From positions 1 through 64,000 of the forward strand of contig JAHDWN010000019.1 of NCBI GenBank assembly GCA_023382675.1: 64,000 nucleotides of DNA, read 5' to 3'. Below, piece by piece: positions 9,038 to 17,103 of the stretch; the first letter of the stretch is position 1, and the number at the start of each line of letters is the position of its first letter. A program made the translations under genes and the position numbers. The DNA is from Anaerolineae bacterium (GTDB lineage Bacteria > Chloroflexota > Anaerolineae > Aggregatilineales > Phototrophicaceae). The notes below the pieces were generated by a model, which was not told where the DNA came from, ran no database searches, and saw only the letters and a list, made by a program, of their open reading frames with translations.

Positions 9038-10273
9038 ATGGAGCGGACGAGCGACATGAGCACGAAGACACATATCACGATTGAGCAGAACACCGAAATC
9101 CTGAAGCGCTACGCGCTTTTGGAGAAAGCGTGCATGCGCACGCTCGCCGGGTGGCTGCCGGGTGTGCCGGAATGGGAAGCAAAGAACGAGATCGGGCTGC
9201 ACATCTGGGAGAGCGGCGACTCGGCAGACCTGATCTACCAGCGGCTGCGTGAGCTGCGCTGCTACCAGCCGGAACGTGGCGTCAGCGAGCGACTGCCCCG
9301 GCTGGCGGCGGCGCTCGACCGGGCGCAGAACAGCGCCGAAGTGATCGCGACGGTGTATCTCGTGATCAAGAAAGGGCTGCTGGAAGCGTATCGCCAGCAC
9401 CCGGAAGTTACCTGGAGCGACTTCGACCGCCCCACAGTGCAGATTACCGAGAAGCTGCTGGCTGCGCTCGAACGTCAGGTCGCCTGGGCCGAGAAGTTCT
9501 TCCCGGAAGTCGGCGCGCGCTACCCAGGCTGGCAGACATGGCGTGACTACATTGCCGGGCTGTTGGCGGCGGATGGCGGCGTCACGGGCCTGGACGCGCC
9601 GACGCCTGAGCCGCAGGAACCAGCGAATCACCCGCTGCTGCTGCCCTGGATGAACTGCCAGCGGATGCCGGGCTGGCCGATCTTCGATCCATCGGTCGAT
9701 GTGGAGCCGGATCGCAAGGCAGAGCCGGAGGCGCACCGCCTGTGGCGCTTCAAGCATTACCTGAACGAGATGACGGCGGCGGAAACGCTCGGCTCGATCC
9801 TGTGGATGACGCCGGAGATGCCCTGGGAGTATCAATACAACGTCTCGCGCCATTTGTGGGACGAGGTGCGTCACAGCCAATTGGGGATGGTGCGCATTGG
9901 GCAGTTGGGCTTGCAGCCATCGGAAGTGCCGCAGGTGGTGCAGATCTACGATGTGATGATGAAGCTGCCAGCGGTGGAGCAGTATGCGCTGCTGACGACC
10001 GTGATCGAGCCGAACGGGATGCCGGAAAAATCCGCGAACCGCGAACACTGGGAAGAAATCCACGATGATATCTCAGCGGCGGCGGTCAGCTACGACTGGA
10101 GCGACGAGAATTTTCACATCCGCTGGGGCAAGAAGTGGACGCCCGTGCTGCTGGAGACCTACGGCTACCCGGAGACGCCCGCGCAGATCGCCGAGCGTAT
10201 GGAAGCTTGGCTGATGGAGAACACGCCCGTAAAAATGCAGCAGAAGATGGCGGTTGAGTCGCACCAGCAGTAG
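9038..10273 (+). CDS. Ferritin-like diiron-carboxylate protein, paralogue of the one at 20656
   Basis: The 411-residue protein is almost wholly helical and appears to hold two ferritin-like bundles. The C-terminal bundle keeps a full carboxylate-diiron set: NEMTAAE on the first helix, WDEVRHS (ExxH) on the second, a Glu near TTVIEP on the third and WSDENFH (ExxH) on the fourth. The N-terminal bundle has a degenerate counterpart (HIWESGDSAD). Diiron proteins of this layout act as oxygenases, desaturases, oxidases or iron carriers; which applies is not evident. It is the last gene of the first sugar ABC operon and converges on the methyltransferase operon. The ATG at 9038 lacks a clear ribosome-binding site; the ATG at 9056 is an alternative. 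No family name is assigned with certainty. Confidence 0.72.
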   Translation: MERTSDMSTKTHITIEQNTEILKRYALLEKACMRTLAGWLPGVPEWEAKNEIGLHIWESGDSADLIYQRLRELRCYQPERGVSERLPRLAAALDRAQNSAEVIATVYLVIKKGLLEAYRQHPEVTWSDFDRPTVQITEKLLAALERQVAWAEKFFPEVGARYPGWQTWRDYIAGLLAADGGVTGLDAPTPEPQEPANHPLLLPWMNCQRMPGWPIFDPSVDVEPDRKAEPEAHRLWRFKHYLNEMTAAETLGSILWMTPEMPWEYQYNVSRHLWDEVRHSQLGMVRIGQLGLQPSEVPQVVQIYDVMMKLPAVEQYALLTTVIEPNGMPEKSANREHWEEIHDDISAAAVSYDWSDENFHIRWGKKWTPVLLETYGYPETPAQIAERMEAWLMENTPVKMQQKMAVESHQQ

Positions 10274-10345
10274 TGGTTGGGTAACGGGAGCAGCTCGTAC
10301 CCGTGCGCCGCTCCAATGTCTTGTCGTGCAACAGCACCGGCCGTA

Positions 10346-11476
10346 TCAACTTACATCGAACAACCCGTAAATCTCCTCAAGGTCGGTTTCGGGCCAGGTG
10401 TCGTCGATCAAGCCGTTGGTGATGTCTACGTTGATGAACAGCCCACGATAGGTTTTGCTGGCGGCTTTGACGCGGCGGACGTAATCCGCCATGCCCGCGA
10501 ACTTGAGATCGCGGTGCAGCCCGACGCGGCAGGCGAGCACGATCTTGCCGCCGAAGTGTTCCAGCACCGGCTCGAAATGTGCTTCGCTAGCGCCGAACTC
10601 GTGCCCGCGCAGGTTATGCACTTTGGCGAGGCTGGGGAACTGGTGTGTCCATTTGCCACATGAATGCAGGTAGATGCCGCCGAACGCCTCGGCGAGTTGA
10701 TTCAGATACGGCACGTGGAACTCGTCATGCATCTCGGCGGAGATCATCACGCATTCGTCGTTCGAGATGGATACGCCGAGACCGTCCGGTATCCAGGGCT
10801 GGAACATGCTCGGCACGAACTCGCAGCCCAGGCTGAGCGCCAGATCGCGCTGCGCCTGGACGAAAGCAATCGTCAGGTCAGTCACCTGCTGCAAGAGATG
10901 ATGCACCGCGTCTGGATCGATGTACATTGCCATCAGGAAATTATTGTGCCCCATGATCAGCGCGGCACTGTCCAGTGGCCCCTGGATGTCGCTCATACGC
11001 AGAGGGTAGCGCCCGCTGGTCTGTTCAATAAAGTAGCGGGTGTAATCGAGCATTCGCCCCAATTCGCCATCGCGGACGGTCGGCGTCGGCAGCGCGTAAA
11101 CCGCCTGTGATTCGTCGTCGATGGCGGGGTGGACAGCAGGCAGGTCATTCTCCCACCAAACGACCTCGCAGCCGAACGCCGACGGAATACCGACCAGGCC
11201 GAGCGTTGGGCAGAGCGACGGGACGAAATCGCCCTTGAGCGCCTGCTGCGCCTCGATCTCATCGAGCTGCGCGCGCAGAAACTTCGCCGGGTCTTGCAGG
11301 CGATCGCGGACGGTATCGGGGCCTTCAGTCGAAAACAGCGCGCTCGGAATCGGCTTGCCGTTCTTCACTCTTGGCCCCACATAGCCGATCATGAAGCCAG
11401 GGCGTTCGTCGTTTTCCAGTGCCCACAGCCGCTCCAGAAAGGCTTTGCTGCGGGCTATTTTGGCTGAAATTTCCAT
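10346..11476 (-). CDS. URO-D/MtaA-superfamily methyltransferase-like protein 3
   Basis: The 376-residue protein has the TIM-barrel layout of the uroporphyrinogen-decarboxylase superfamily that includes corrinoid methyltransferases MtaA, MtbA and CmuA. YLHSCGKWTH provides the HxCG zinc motif that activates the thiol or methyl acceptor in this superfamily. True UroD enzymes lack this zinc motif, so a haem-pathway role is unlikely. It begins 9 bp after the stop of the previous gene, which suggests translational coupling, and ends a three-gene run of paralogues. Its substrate or acceptor is unknown. In the context of glycosidases and a corrinoid carrier, demethylation of a methoxylated sugar is one reasonable role. 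Confidence 0.85.
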   Translation of the reverse strand: MEISAKIARSKAFLERLWALENDERPGFMIGYVGPRVKNGKPIPSALFSTEGPDTVRDRLQDPAKFLRAQLDEIEAQQALKGDFVPSLCPTLGLVGIPSAFGCEVVWWENDLPAVHPAIDDESQAVYALPTPTVRDGELGRMLDYTRYFIEQTSGRYPLRMSDIQGPLDSAALIMGHNNFLMAMYIDPDAVHHLLQQVTDLTIAFVQAQRDLALSLGCEFVPSMFQPWIPDGLGVSISNDECVMISAEMHDEFHVPYLNQLAEAFGGIYLHSCGKWTHQFPSLAKVHNLRGHEFGASEAHFEPVLEHFGGKIVLACRVGLHRDLKFAGMADYVRRVKAASKTYRGLFINVDITNGLIDDTWPETDLEEIYGLFDVS

Positions 11477-11485
11477 CAATGTTGC

Positions 11486-12640
11486 TTACTCATAGCGCCC
11501 ATACATTTCTGCCGCTTCCATCATCGCGTTGATGTTCTCGAGGGGAGAGCCGGGCGGGATGTTGTTGCCGTCCTGAATGATCAGCCCGCGAAAGTGACCA
11601 AGCTTTTCGATGATCTGGCGCACAGCGGCGCGGATTTCGTCGGGTGTGCCGGAATGGATGAGCATCGGGCTGACGTTGCCGATGAGGACTACACGACCGC
11701 CCAGCACCGACGCTACTTTATCGAGATCGACCTGATAGCCGAAGCCCTGTAATTCGTTGACGTTCAGGTCATTGACGAATATGTCGAGCATGTGATCGCT
11801 TTTGCCACACATATGCAGGCTGACGTAACCATCGAAGTGGAAGCGCAGCTTCTGCTCGAACGGCAGTACCAGATCACGATAAGTCTGCGCCGAAAGCGAC
11901 ACGGCGAGGTCGTCCGTCCAGGCGAAGTCTTTTGGCGTCGGCAACTGCTCCTCTTCCCAGCAGAAATCCAGCCACTCGATCAGTTTGTCGGTGACGATGC
12001 GCAGCAGTTCGCGCACAAAGTCTGTGCGCTCATAAACACCGAGAAACAACTCCACCTGCCCCATCACGTCACCGGCGACACCAAAGGGGCCATCCGACGT
12101 GTGGGTTAGCGCCGGATTCGCGCCAGGGTAGAAGATCTCGCCGCCCTGGAAGCGCACCGGGTACTTTTCCGCTACGTTCATCATTGCGCGGCGGTATTCG
12201 ATCTGGCGGGCATTGATGCCGCCGTGCACGAAATCCATCGCTTCCAGGCGCTTAAGGTCGTCATCAGTCTTGACCCAACCGGGACCCACCCAGGGGATGT
12301 CGTCATCCTGAAAGACAACTTCGCAGCCCAGGCTGCCCGCTTCGAACGTATTCTGAAAATCTGTCCACGCGCCGACCCACGCGCCGGTGATACTGTAGGC
12401 GTCTGTGCGCACATTCTCCAGCAGCCACTTCTGGGCCAGGATTTGCGTGCGCAGCATCGTTTCCGGGTCGCTGTAGTAATCGCGGAAGCTGACGCCGACC
12501 TGTGGCACAAGGAAACGATGGGCGATGGCAGGGATCACAGGCACGCGATCCGGCGTCTCGAACCGTTTGGCGCGGCTAACGCGCTCGCGGCGCGCTTCAA
12601 TCTCGTCGATCGGTACGCCGATTTCAATCACGTCAGCCAT
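11486..12640 (-). CDS. URO-D/MtaA-superfamily methyltransferase-like protein 2
   Basis: The 384-residue product shares the TIM-barrel superfamily of its neighbours but is clearly divergent in sequence. The zinc-type motif is SLHMCGKSDH. The reading frame is open upstream to 12799, but the ATG at 12640 is preferred: it overlaps the end of the preceding gene by 8 bp and starts a normal N-terminus (MADVIEIGVP). The upstream 53 residues would be low-complexity and arginine-rich, an antisense-like artefact. The segment PDRVPVIPAIAHRFL is the usual beta-1 region. Overlapping and coupled genes on both sides suggest that stoichiometric or complex-forming subunits are made together. Confidence 0.85.
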   Translation of the reverse strand: MADVIEIGVPIDEIEARRERVSRAKRFETPDRVPVIPAIAHRFLVPQVGVSFRDYYSDPETMLRTQILAQKWLLENVRTDAYSITGAWVGAWTDFQNTFEAGSLGCEVVFQDDDIPWVGPGWVKTDDDLKRLEAMDFVHGGINARQIEYRRAMMNVAEKYPVRFQGGEIFYPGANPALTHTSDGPFGVAGDVMGQVELFLGVYERTDFVRELLRIVTDKLIEWLDFCWEEEQLPTPKDFAWTDDLAVSLSAQTYRDLVLPFEQKLRFHFDGYVSLHMCGKSDHMLDIFVNDLNVNELQGFGYQVDLDKVASVLGGRVVLIGNVSPMLIHSGTPDEIRAAVRQIIEKLGHFRGLIIQDGNNIPPGSPLENINAMMEAAEMYGRYE

Positions 12641-13805
12641 AGGCGCACCGCCGCGCTTCGTCCGCGAATGCCTCCAGAAGCGCCAGGTCCGCCTCGAAGA
12701 AATGGTCGGACGGGCTGAGGATGTAACCGCCGTTTGCGCCCGCCGCCTCGAAGCAGCGACGAACTTCAGCCCGTGTTTCTTCCGGCGTGCAACCGACAAA
12801 GAAGTGGAACTGGTCGAAACCGCCGATCATGCACACGCGGTCGCCAATCCGTTGTTTGGCTTCTGCCAGGCGCACATCGCCGCCCATGTCCACCGGAGTG
12901 AACGTCTCCATCGCGTCCGGGTTCATGTCTGCGAGACGTTCGAGCAAGGGCATCATGCCGCCACAAGTGTGGTAGACGATGCGCTGGCCGACCTCGTGGG
13001 CGAGCGCGATCAATTCGCTGTCGTATGGCGCGACAAATTCATCAAACAGCTTGGGCGAGATGACGGTCGAGGACGCCGCGCCGCCGCCGAGCTCCAGCAG
13101 ATCGTAACGCGCACCTTCCAACGAGCGGATGAATGTCTTCTTGCGCTCCTGCAACACGCGGATAACCTCATGCACCCACTCCGGGTCGTCGTAGGTCTCC
13201 AGGATCAACCGTTCAGTGCCGACAAGCTCGACCGCGTCCTGCCAGCAGCCGGGCTGGCCGTAAATATCGAAGTAGCAGATGTGTCCGCGCACCAGGCCAC
13301 GGTCGCCAAATGCCTCGGCGGTGCGGTTGACCGCCTCGACATCACACTTGGGATGCGTGACGTATTTCGCGATCAGATCGATGTCGCGCTTTTCCTTGAT
13401 CAGCGGCTCGACGACCCAATCGGTGTACTCATTGCCTTGCAGCAGCATCGAAAGCGTGCCACCGGGCGTCACAAAACGATAGCGCGTAGTACGGTATTCT
13501 GGGTCGGGCAGCGTGTCCGCTTCGATGCGCCAGTTATCCGAAGCGACGCGGTGTGTGTGATCGAGCGGGTGAGTGGATGTCTGGTTGGGGTCGTAGTATT
13601 CACCCTTCGCGGTGTCCGGTTTGTAGGGCACAGTCCAAACGTAGGCATCCAACCCGAAGCGATCAAAAAAGTCGTGATAAGAAACACCATCGAGATATCT
13701 ATCCAGAAAGGATAGCATCACATGATGCGTGGTCACAGGCAAGCGGTCTGGAACACCGCCGGTCAGGGCGGTCAGCATCCGCTCACGGGAGGTCATAACA
13801 GGCAT
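12633..13805 (-). CDS. URO-D/MtaA-superfamily methyltransferase-like protein 1
   Basis: The 390-residue protein begins with the family's N-terminal pattern (TSRERMLTALTGGVPDRLPV) and carries the zinc motif YHTCGG (His279, Cys281) and GGFDQ later in the barrel. It is the first gene of the methyltransferase operon. A strong promoter (13841-13869) and an operator-like motif lie just upstream, so transcription can begin here even if the long minus-strand operon reads through from 22065. It could be the substrate:corrinoid methyltransferase or the methyl-corrinoid:acceptor enzyme; sequence alone does not decide. Confidence 0.86.
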   Translation of the reverse strand: MPVMTSRERMLTALTGGVPDRLPVTTHHVMLSFLDRYLDGVSYHDFFDRFGLDAYVWTVPYKPDTAKGEYYDPNQTSTHPLDHTHRVASDNWRIEADTLPDPEYRTTRYRFVTPGGTLSMLLQGNEYTDWVVEPLIKEKRDIDLIAKYVTHPKCDVEAVNRTAEAFGDRGLVRGHICYFDIYGQPGCWQDAVELVGTERLILETYDDPEWVHEVIRVLQERKKTFIRSLEGARYDLLELGGGAASSTVISPKLFDEFVAPYDSELIALAHEVGQRIVYHTCGGMMPLLERLADMNPDAMETFTPVDMGGDVRLAEAKQRIGDRVCMIGGFDQFHFFVGCTPEETRAEVRRCFEAAGANGGYILSPSDHFFEADLALLEAFADEARRCAYG

Positions 13806-13808
13806 AAG

Positions 13809-13820
13809 TTGACTAGACCT
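13809..13820. promoter_or_regulatory. Operator-like motif in the leader of the methyltransferase operon
   Basis: TTGACTAGACCT on the plus strand matches 10 of 12 positions of the locus pattern WTGWNTAGACAW. It lies between the predicted transcription start (about 13834) and the ATG at 13805, about 20 bp from the -10. The spacing differs from the sites at 5494 and 22366, so it is a weaker candidate. Confidence 0.35.
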
Positions 13821-13840
13821 TTATGTTCTATTCTTGGCGA

Positions 13841-13869
13841 ATTATATTTACAACCTCGTATGCGAACAA
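13841..13869 (-). promoter_or_regulatory. Promoter of the three-gene methyltransferase operon
   Basis: On the minus strand TTGTTC (13864-13869) is followed after 17 bp by a perfect TATAAT (13841-13846). The leader to the ATG at 13805 would be about 29 nt. Confidence 0.6.
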
Positions 13870-13958
13870 CATCTGTAGCGGCGAAGCTGACCAGGCATTC
13901 TGCTGAACGCCTGTTGCAGCACAGCCGATCTGTACGGCGGGATAGTAGTTTTGCCACC

Positions 13959-15317
13959 TTACACCCAGCCTGAGGGTTCGGTGGTGTGCCCCAACTCGTC
14001 GGTGTGGACGATCTCGTCACTACCGCTTAACTGGTTGTGGCTGAGTTCGATGTCTGGCTGCTCGATGAACAGCATCGCCTGCTGATTGTTTTCGAACGTG
14101 TTGCCGCTCACCAGCGATTGGCGCACGCGATGAAAGCGAACTGCGGTCAGGTTGTTGCGGAAGGTGTTGCCGCGCAGCCGCAGATCATAGCTGACCTTGT
14201 CTGCTGGGATTTCGGGACCTGTATAGCCATTGAAGCCAATGTGATTGTTTTCGATCAGGTTGTTTTCCAGCGTGTAGTCGTAAGAGACTGCCCACTCCGG
14301 CCAGTGGTGCAGCGTTTCGCCGCCGCGCGTGAACAGGCGCACACCCTCGCGGTTGTGGAGGATCTGGTTGTTGCGGATGACGAAGCCATGGCCGTGTTCG
14401 ATGGCAATGCCGACCATGCGGCACGAGTCGATGATGTTGTCTTCCATGACGTTATCCCACGAGTAACCCATCCAGAAACCGTAATTGGAGCGGCTGCAAT
14501 CGTTGCGGCGGAAGATGTTCCCGCGCGAAAAAGTCGACTCGATAGCGTTGTTTGGGCTGAGGCGGCAGTCGTTGTCTTCGATCAGGTTGTCGTCACAGGT
14601 GGTCTTGCCACCCTTGTGATTGTAGCCGGCGATGAAGATGCCATCGCCGCCACACAAGCAGCTATTGCGCAGCAGTTGATTGCGGCACGAACTTTCGACC
14701 AGCACGATCCCGGCAGCGTCGGCTTCGACGCGAATGGCGCCGCTTTCCGGTCGGCGGAAGATGCGATTGCAGAAATCGAGGCGATTATCGAGGATGTGGT
14801 TATCGTTTGACCCGCTCAGGTAGACACCCCATCCGCTGTTAAATGATGCATTGTTGTGTTCCAGAGTTACGCCGGTGGTGTTGTAGAGCAAGATACCGTT
14901 CATCTGGTGCTGAAGGTCACAGTGGCGCACCGCACCGCCCTGAACACCATTCAATAAGATCGCACCGCTGTACACCTGCTCGATGGGATGCCAGAGATAG
15001 AGGAATGTATCGATGCCCTCGATCTCGAAAGTATCGCGCACACGGACAGCTTCGACTTGCACTTCGCGGCAGTTGTCGAAGCGCAGTCCATGAAAGAAGC
15101 CGGAGATCGCGATCCCGCGTACGCTGATATTTTGCTGATTCTGCGCGTGAATGCCAACGCCGTCGCGCGTCTGATTGACCAGCACCACGCCGTCGCCCTC
15201 GATCACGACATTATCGCTGCCAATGGTCAAACCTTTGCGCAGAGGATAAACTCCCGGCGTGAACCGGGTGTTTTCGGTGATGACCATGCCATCCACAGGC
15301 GTAATATTTTCAGGCAT
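13959..15317 (-). CDS. Right-handed parallel beta-helix protein
   Basis: This 452-residue protein is built from short repeated strands with regularly spaced Asn residues (N-N-x-I/L ladders such as NNLIENNHIG and NTFENNQQAM). This is the signature of pectate-lyase/NosD-type right-handed beta-helices that bind or cleave polysaccharide. The ATG at 15317 was chosen because AAAGGA lies 6 nt upstream; a first ATG at 15332 is possible. No signal peptide is visible, so a cytoplasmic or non-classical location must be assumed. It follows the TIM-barrel gene at 15435 by 117 bp, a gap that includes a small hairpin at 15407-15420. A lyase, epimerase or glycan-binding role is possible; the catalytic residues are not recognisable. 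Confidence 0.75.
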   Translation of the reverse strand: MPENITPVDGMVITENTRFTPGVYPLRKGLTIGSDNVVIEGDGVVLVNQTRDGVGIHAQNQQNISVRGIAISGFFHGLRFDNCREVQVEAVRVRDTFEIEGIDTFLYLWHPIEQVYSGAILLNGVQGGAVRHCDLQHQMNGILLYNTTGVTLEHNNASFNSGWGVYLSGSNDNHILDNRLDFCNRIFRRPESGAIRVEADAAGIVLVESSCRNQLLRNSCLCGGDGIFIAGYNHKGGKTTCDDNLIEDNDCRLSPNNAIESTFSRGNIFRRNDCSRSNYGFWMGYSWDNVMEDNIIDSCRMVGIAIEHGHGFVIRNNQILHNREGVRLFTRGGETLHHWPEWAVSYDYTLENNLIENNHIGFNGYTGPEIPADKVSYDLRLRGNTFRNNLTAVRFHRVRQSLVSGNTFENNQQAMLFIEQPDIELSHNQLSGSDEIVHTDELGHTTEPSGWV

Positions 15318-15434
15318 GATTTGTCCTTTCATTTCGTTCGTGGTTTAGATTTCACGCAGGCCTCATTTCCGGTAAGGGATTTAAGTTCCTCACTGCCCCT
15401 CTTCTTCCCCGCAAGTGGGGCGAAAGCCAAGTTC

Positions 15435-17036
15435 TTACAGTTGACCTCGGGCTTTTGCCAGCATGATCACAGCGTCGATTTCGGATTTTGCATTTGCCAA
15501 TGTGCCATCGACAAATGCCAGTGTCGGCAGATAATGTGGTGCGTCAGGCAGCCGTTCATAGGGCACGTAGCCAGACTCGAAGACACCCGTGCTGCCCCGG
15601 CTGGCTTCACCGTCGCAAATGTGCCCCATCAGCCGCGCGTAGCGCCCGACCCAATCAGGTACCTGTCGCCATTTGGACGACTGCTGAAAGATCGGGAAGA
15701 TGGGCAGCAAGCCGTCCCACCAATCCTCGCCGGTCACCAGCAGGTTGGGGCGGTCAGCGCGCAGGCGGTCTACCAGCTGGCGGTAGCCCTCGCGGATATT
15801 GAAATCCGGGTCATTTGTCCAGACTTCGACCGTATCAAGAAAGACTGCATCAAAGCCATATTGCGCAACCAACTGGGTGATCTGCCGCGACAGTTCATGC
15901 TGCCAGGCGGGCGCGCCAGGATTGAGCCATGCTTGCCAGCCGGTATCGTGGGCACGGCTCAGGTTCCAGTCCGGCTGATTGCCCAGGAACAGGTTGCGCG
16001 TCGCCGATTTCATGTACGATGAGGGGCCAAAACGATGGAAGTTCGGCAGCCAGGCGTTGGCGCAGTTGCCGCCGAACATCGGCATGACGTGGACGCCGAG
16101 CGTCCGCGCCTCGTCACACAGGCCGGCGAAGCCATCCTCGCCGCCTAAACGTCGCTCCGGGCGGAAATCGCCATACTGCCAGTAGTAGCGCCCCTCCCAT
16201 CCTGGCAGATACGCCAGCACGTGCCGCCCGTCGATTCGTTTGGCGACATAGCGGATGATGTCGAGCATGGCGGCGTAGTCATTGAAGATGTAGCCTGACC
16301 AGTGCATCCCATGCAGTGTCAGCACCAGCTTCAGATCGCGCGTCCAGTCGGGCATGTCCGTGCGCTGTTGCCAGGGAATCAAGCCGGCGTATTCCTCATT
16401 GAAGGCGAGCTGCTGGGCACGGAAGGTGTCAGGATCGGTTTGACGGGCGAGTATCCAATCCGGCGCGCGCAGGGTCGTATCGAAATGACGCGCGTCCTCG
16501 TCGTGGATGCATTCGACTGCGTAGCGCCCCGCCAGAGCGCCCATGCGCTCGGCATAGGCGCAGAAGCGTTTTGCACGCTGCTGGGGGTCTTCACAGCGGA
16601 AGCCGAGCATGTCTGCATCGCTGAGCGCCGCCAGCCAGATCGGCAGGCGGATGCTGTTTGGATAACGGTCGAGCAGACCATCGGTGGGTACCTCGCGTGC
16701 TTGATCGAGCATATCGAGCGGGTGCAGTGGCGGCAGGTCACGGATCAGGAGTTTGAGTGTGGTGATCGGTTCGGGCGCGCTCGTCTCTATGTGCAGCCGC
16801 AAATTACCGTTACCCTCGGCGCTGATGTCCGCCGACAGTGAACCGCGCGCCTGGGCCTGTCCTCCTGCCCAGCACAATCCCTGGCAGTGCAGACGCCAGC
16901 GCCCATCATGCGCTTCCACCGTCATGCGATCCGGGTCAATGCCATAAGTGTTTTCGAGCGTGATGACCTGAAAGCTCAGTTTCCAACCGTCGATCTCAAT
17001 AATCGGGTCACGGGCGTCAAAACTGTAGAACTGCAT
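15435..17036 (-). CDS. Glycosidase-like TIM-barrel protein (DUF6259-like)
   Basis: The 533-residue protein has an N-terminal beta-sandwich (about 1-170) and a TIM barrel in which YLPGWEGRYYW, HVMPMFGGN and DAVFLDTVEVW resemble the strand ends of retaining glycoside hydrolases. The Asp in FLDTVE sits where a catalytic acid is expected. The overall look fits the poorly studied DUF6259 group. The frame is open to 17174, but the ATG at 17036 (MQFYSFDARDP) starts the recognisable domain; the longer N-terminus is arginine-rich noise. It is 67 bp behind the GH31 gene and probably co-transcribed. No signal peptide is visible. Substrate unknown. Confidence 0.72.
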   Translation of the reverse strand: MQFYSFDARDPIIEIDGWKLSFQVITLENTYGIDPDRMTVEAHDGRWRLHCQGLCWAGGQAQARGSLSADISAEGNGNLRLHIETSAPEPITTLKLLIRDLPPLHPLDMLDQAREVPTDGLLDRYPNSIRLPIWLAALSDADMLGFRCEDPQQRAKRFCAYAERMGALAGRYAVECIHDEDARHFDTTLRAPDWILARQTDPDTFRAQQLAFNEEYAGLIPWQQRTDMPDWTRDLKLVLTLHGMHWSGYIFNDYAAMLDIIRYVAKRIDGRHVLAYLPGWEGRYYWQYGDFRPERRLGGEDGFAGLCDEARTLGVHVMPMFGGNCANAWLPNFHRFGPSSYMKSATRNLFLGNQPDWNLSRAHDTGWQAWLNPGAPAWQHELSRQITQLVAQYGFDAVFLDTVEVWTNDPDFNIREGYRQLVDRLRADRPNLLVTGEDWWDGLLPIFPIFQQSSKWRQVPDWVGRYARLMGHICDGEASRGSTGVFESGYVPYERLPDAPHYLPTLAFVDGTLANAKSEIDAVIMLAKARGQL

Positions 17037-17103
17037 TATCAACCGCCAGAAATGTAGACGTTTCCCAATGGCAGCGTTCGTCGATACGGTACGGCGTTCT
17101 CGT

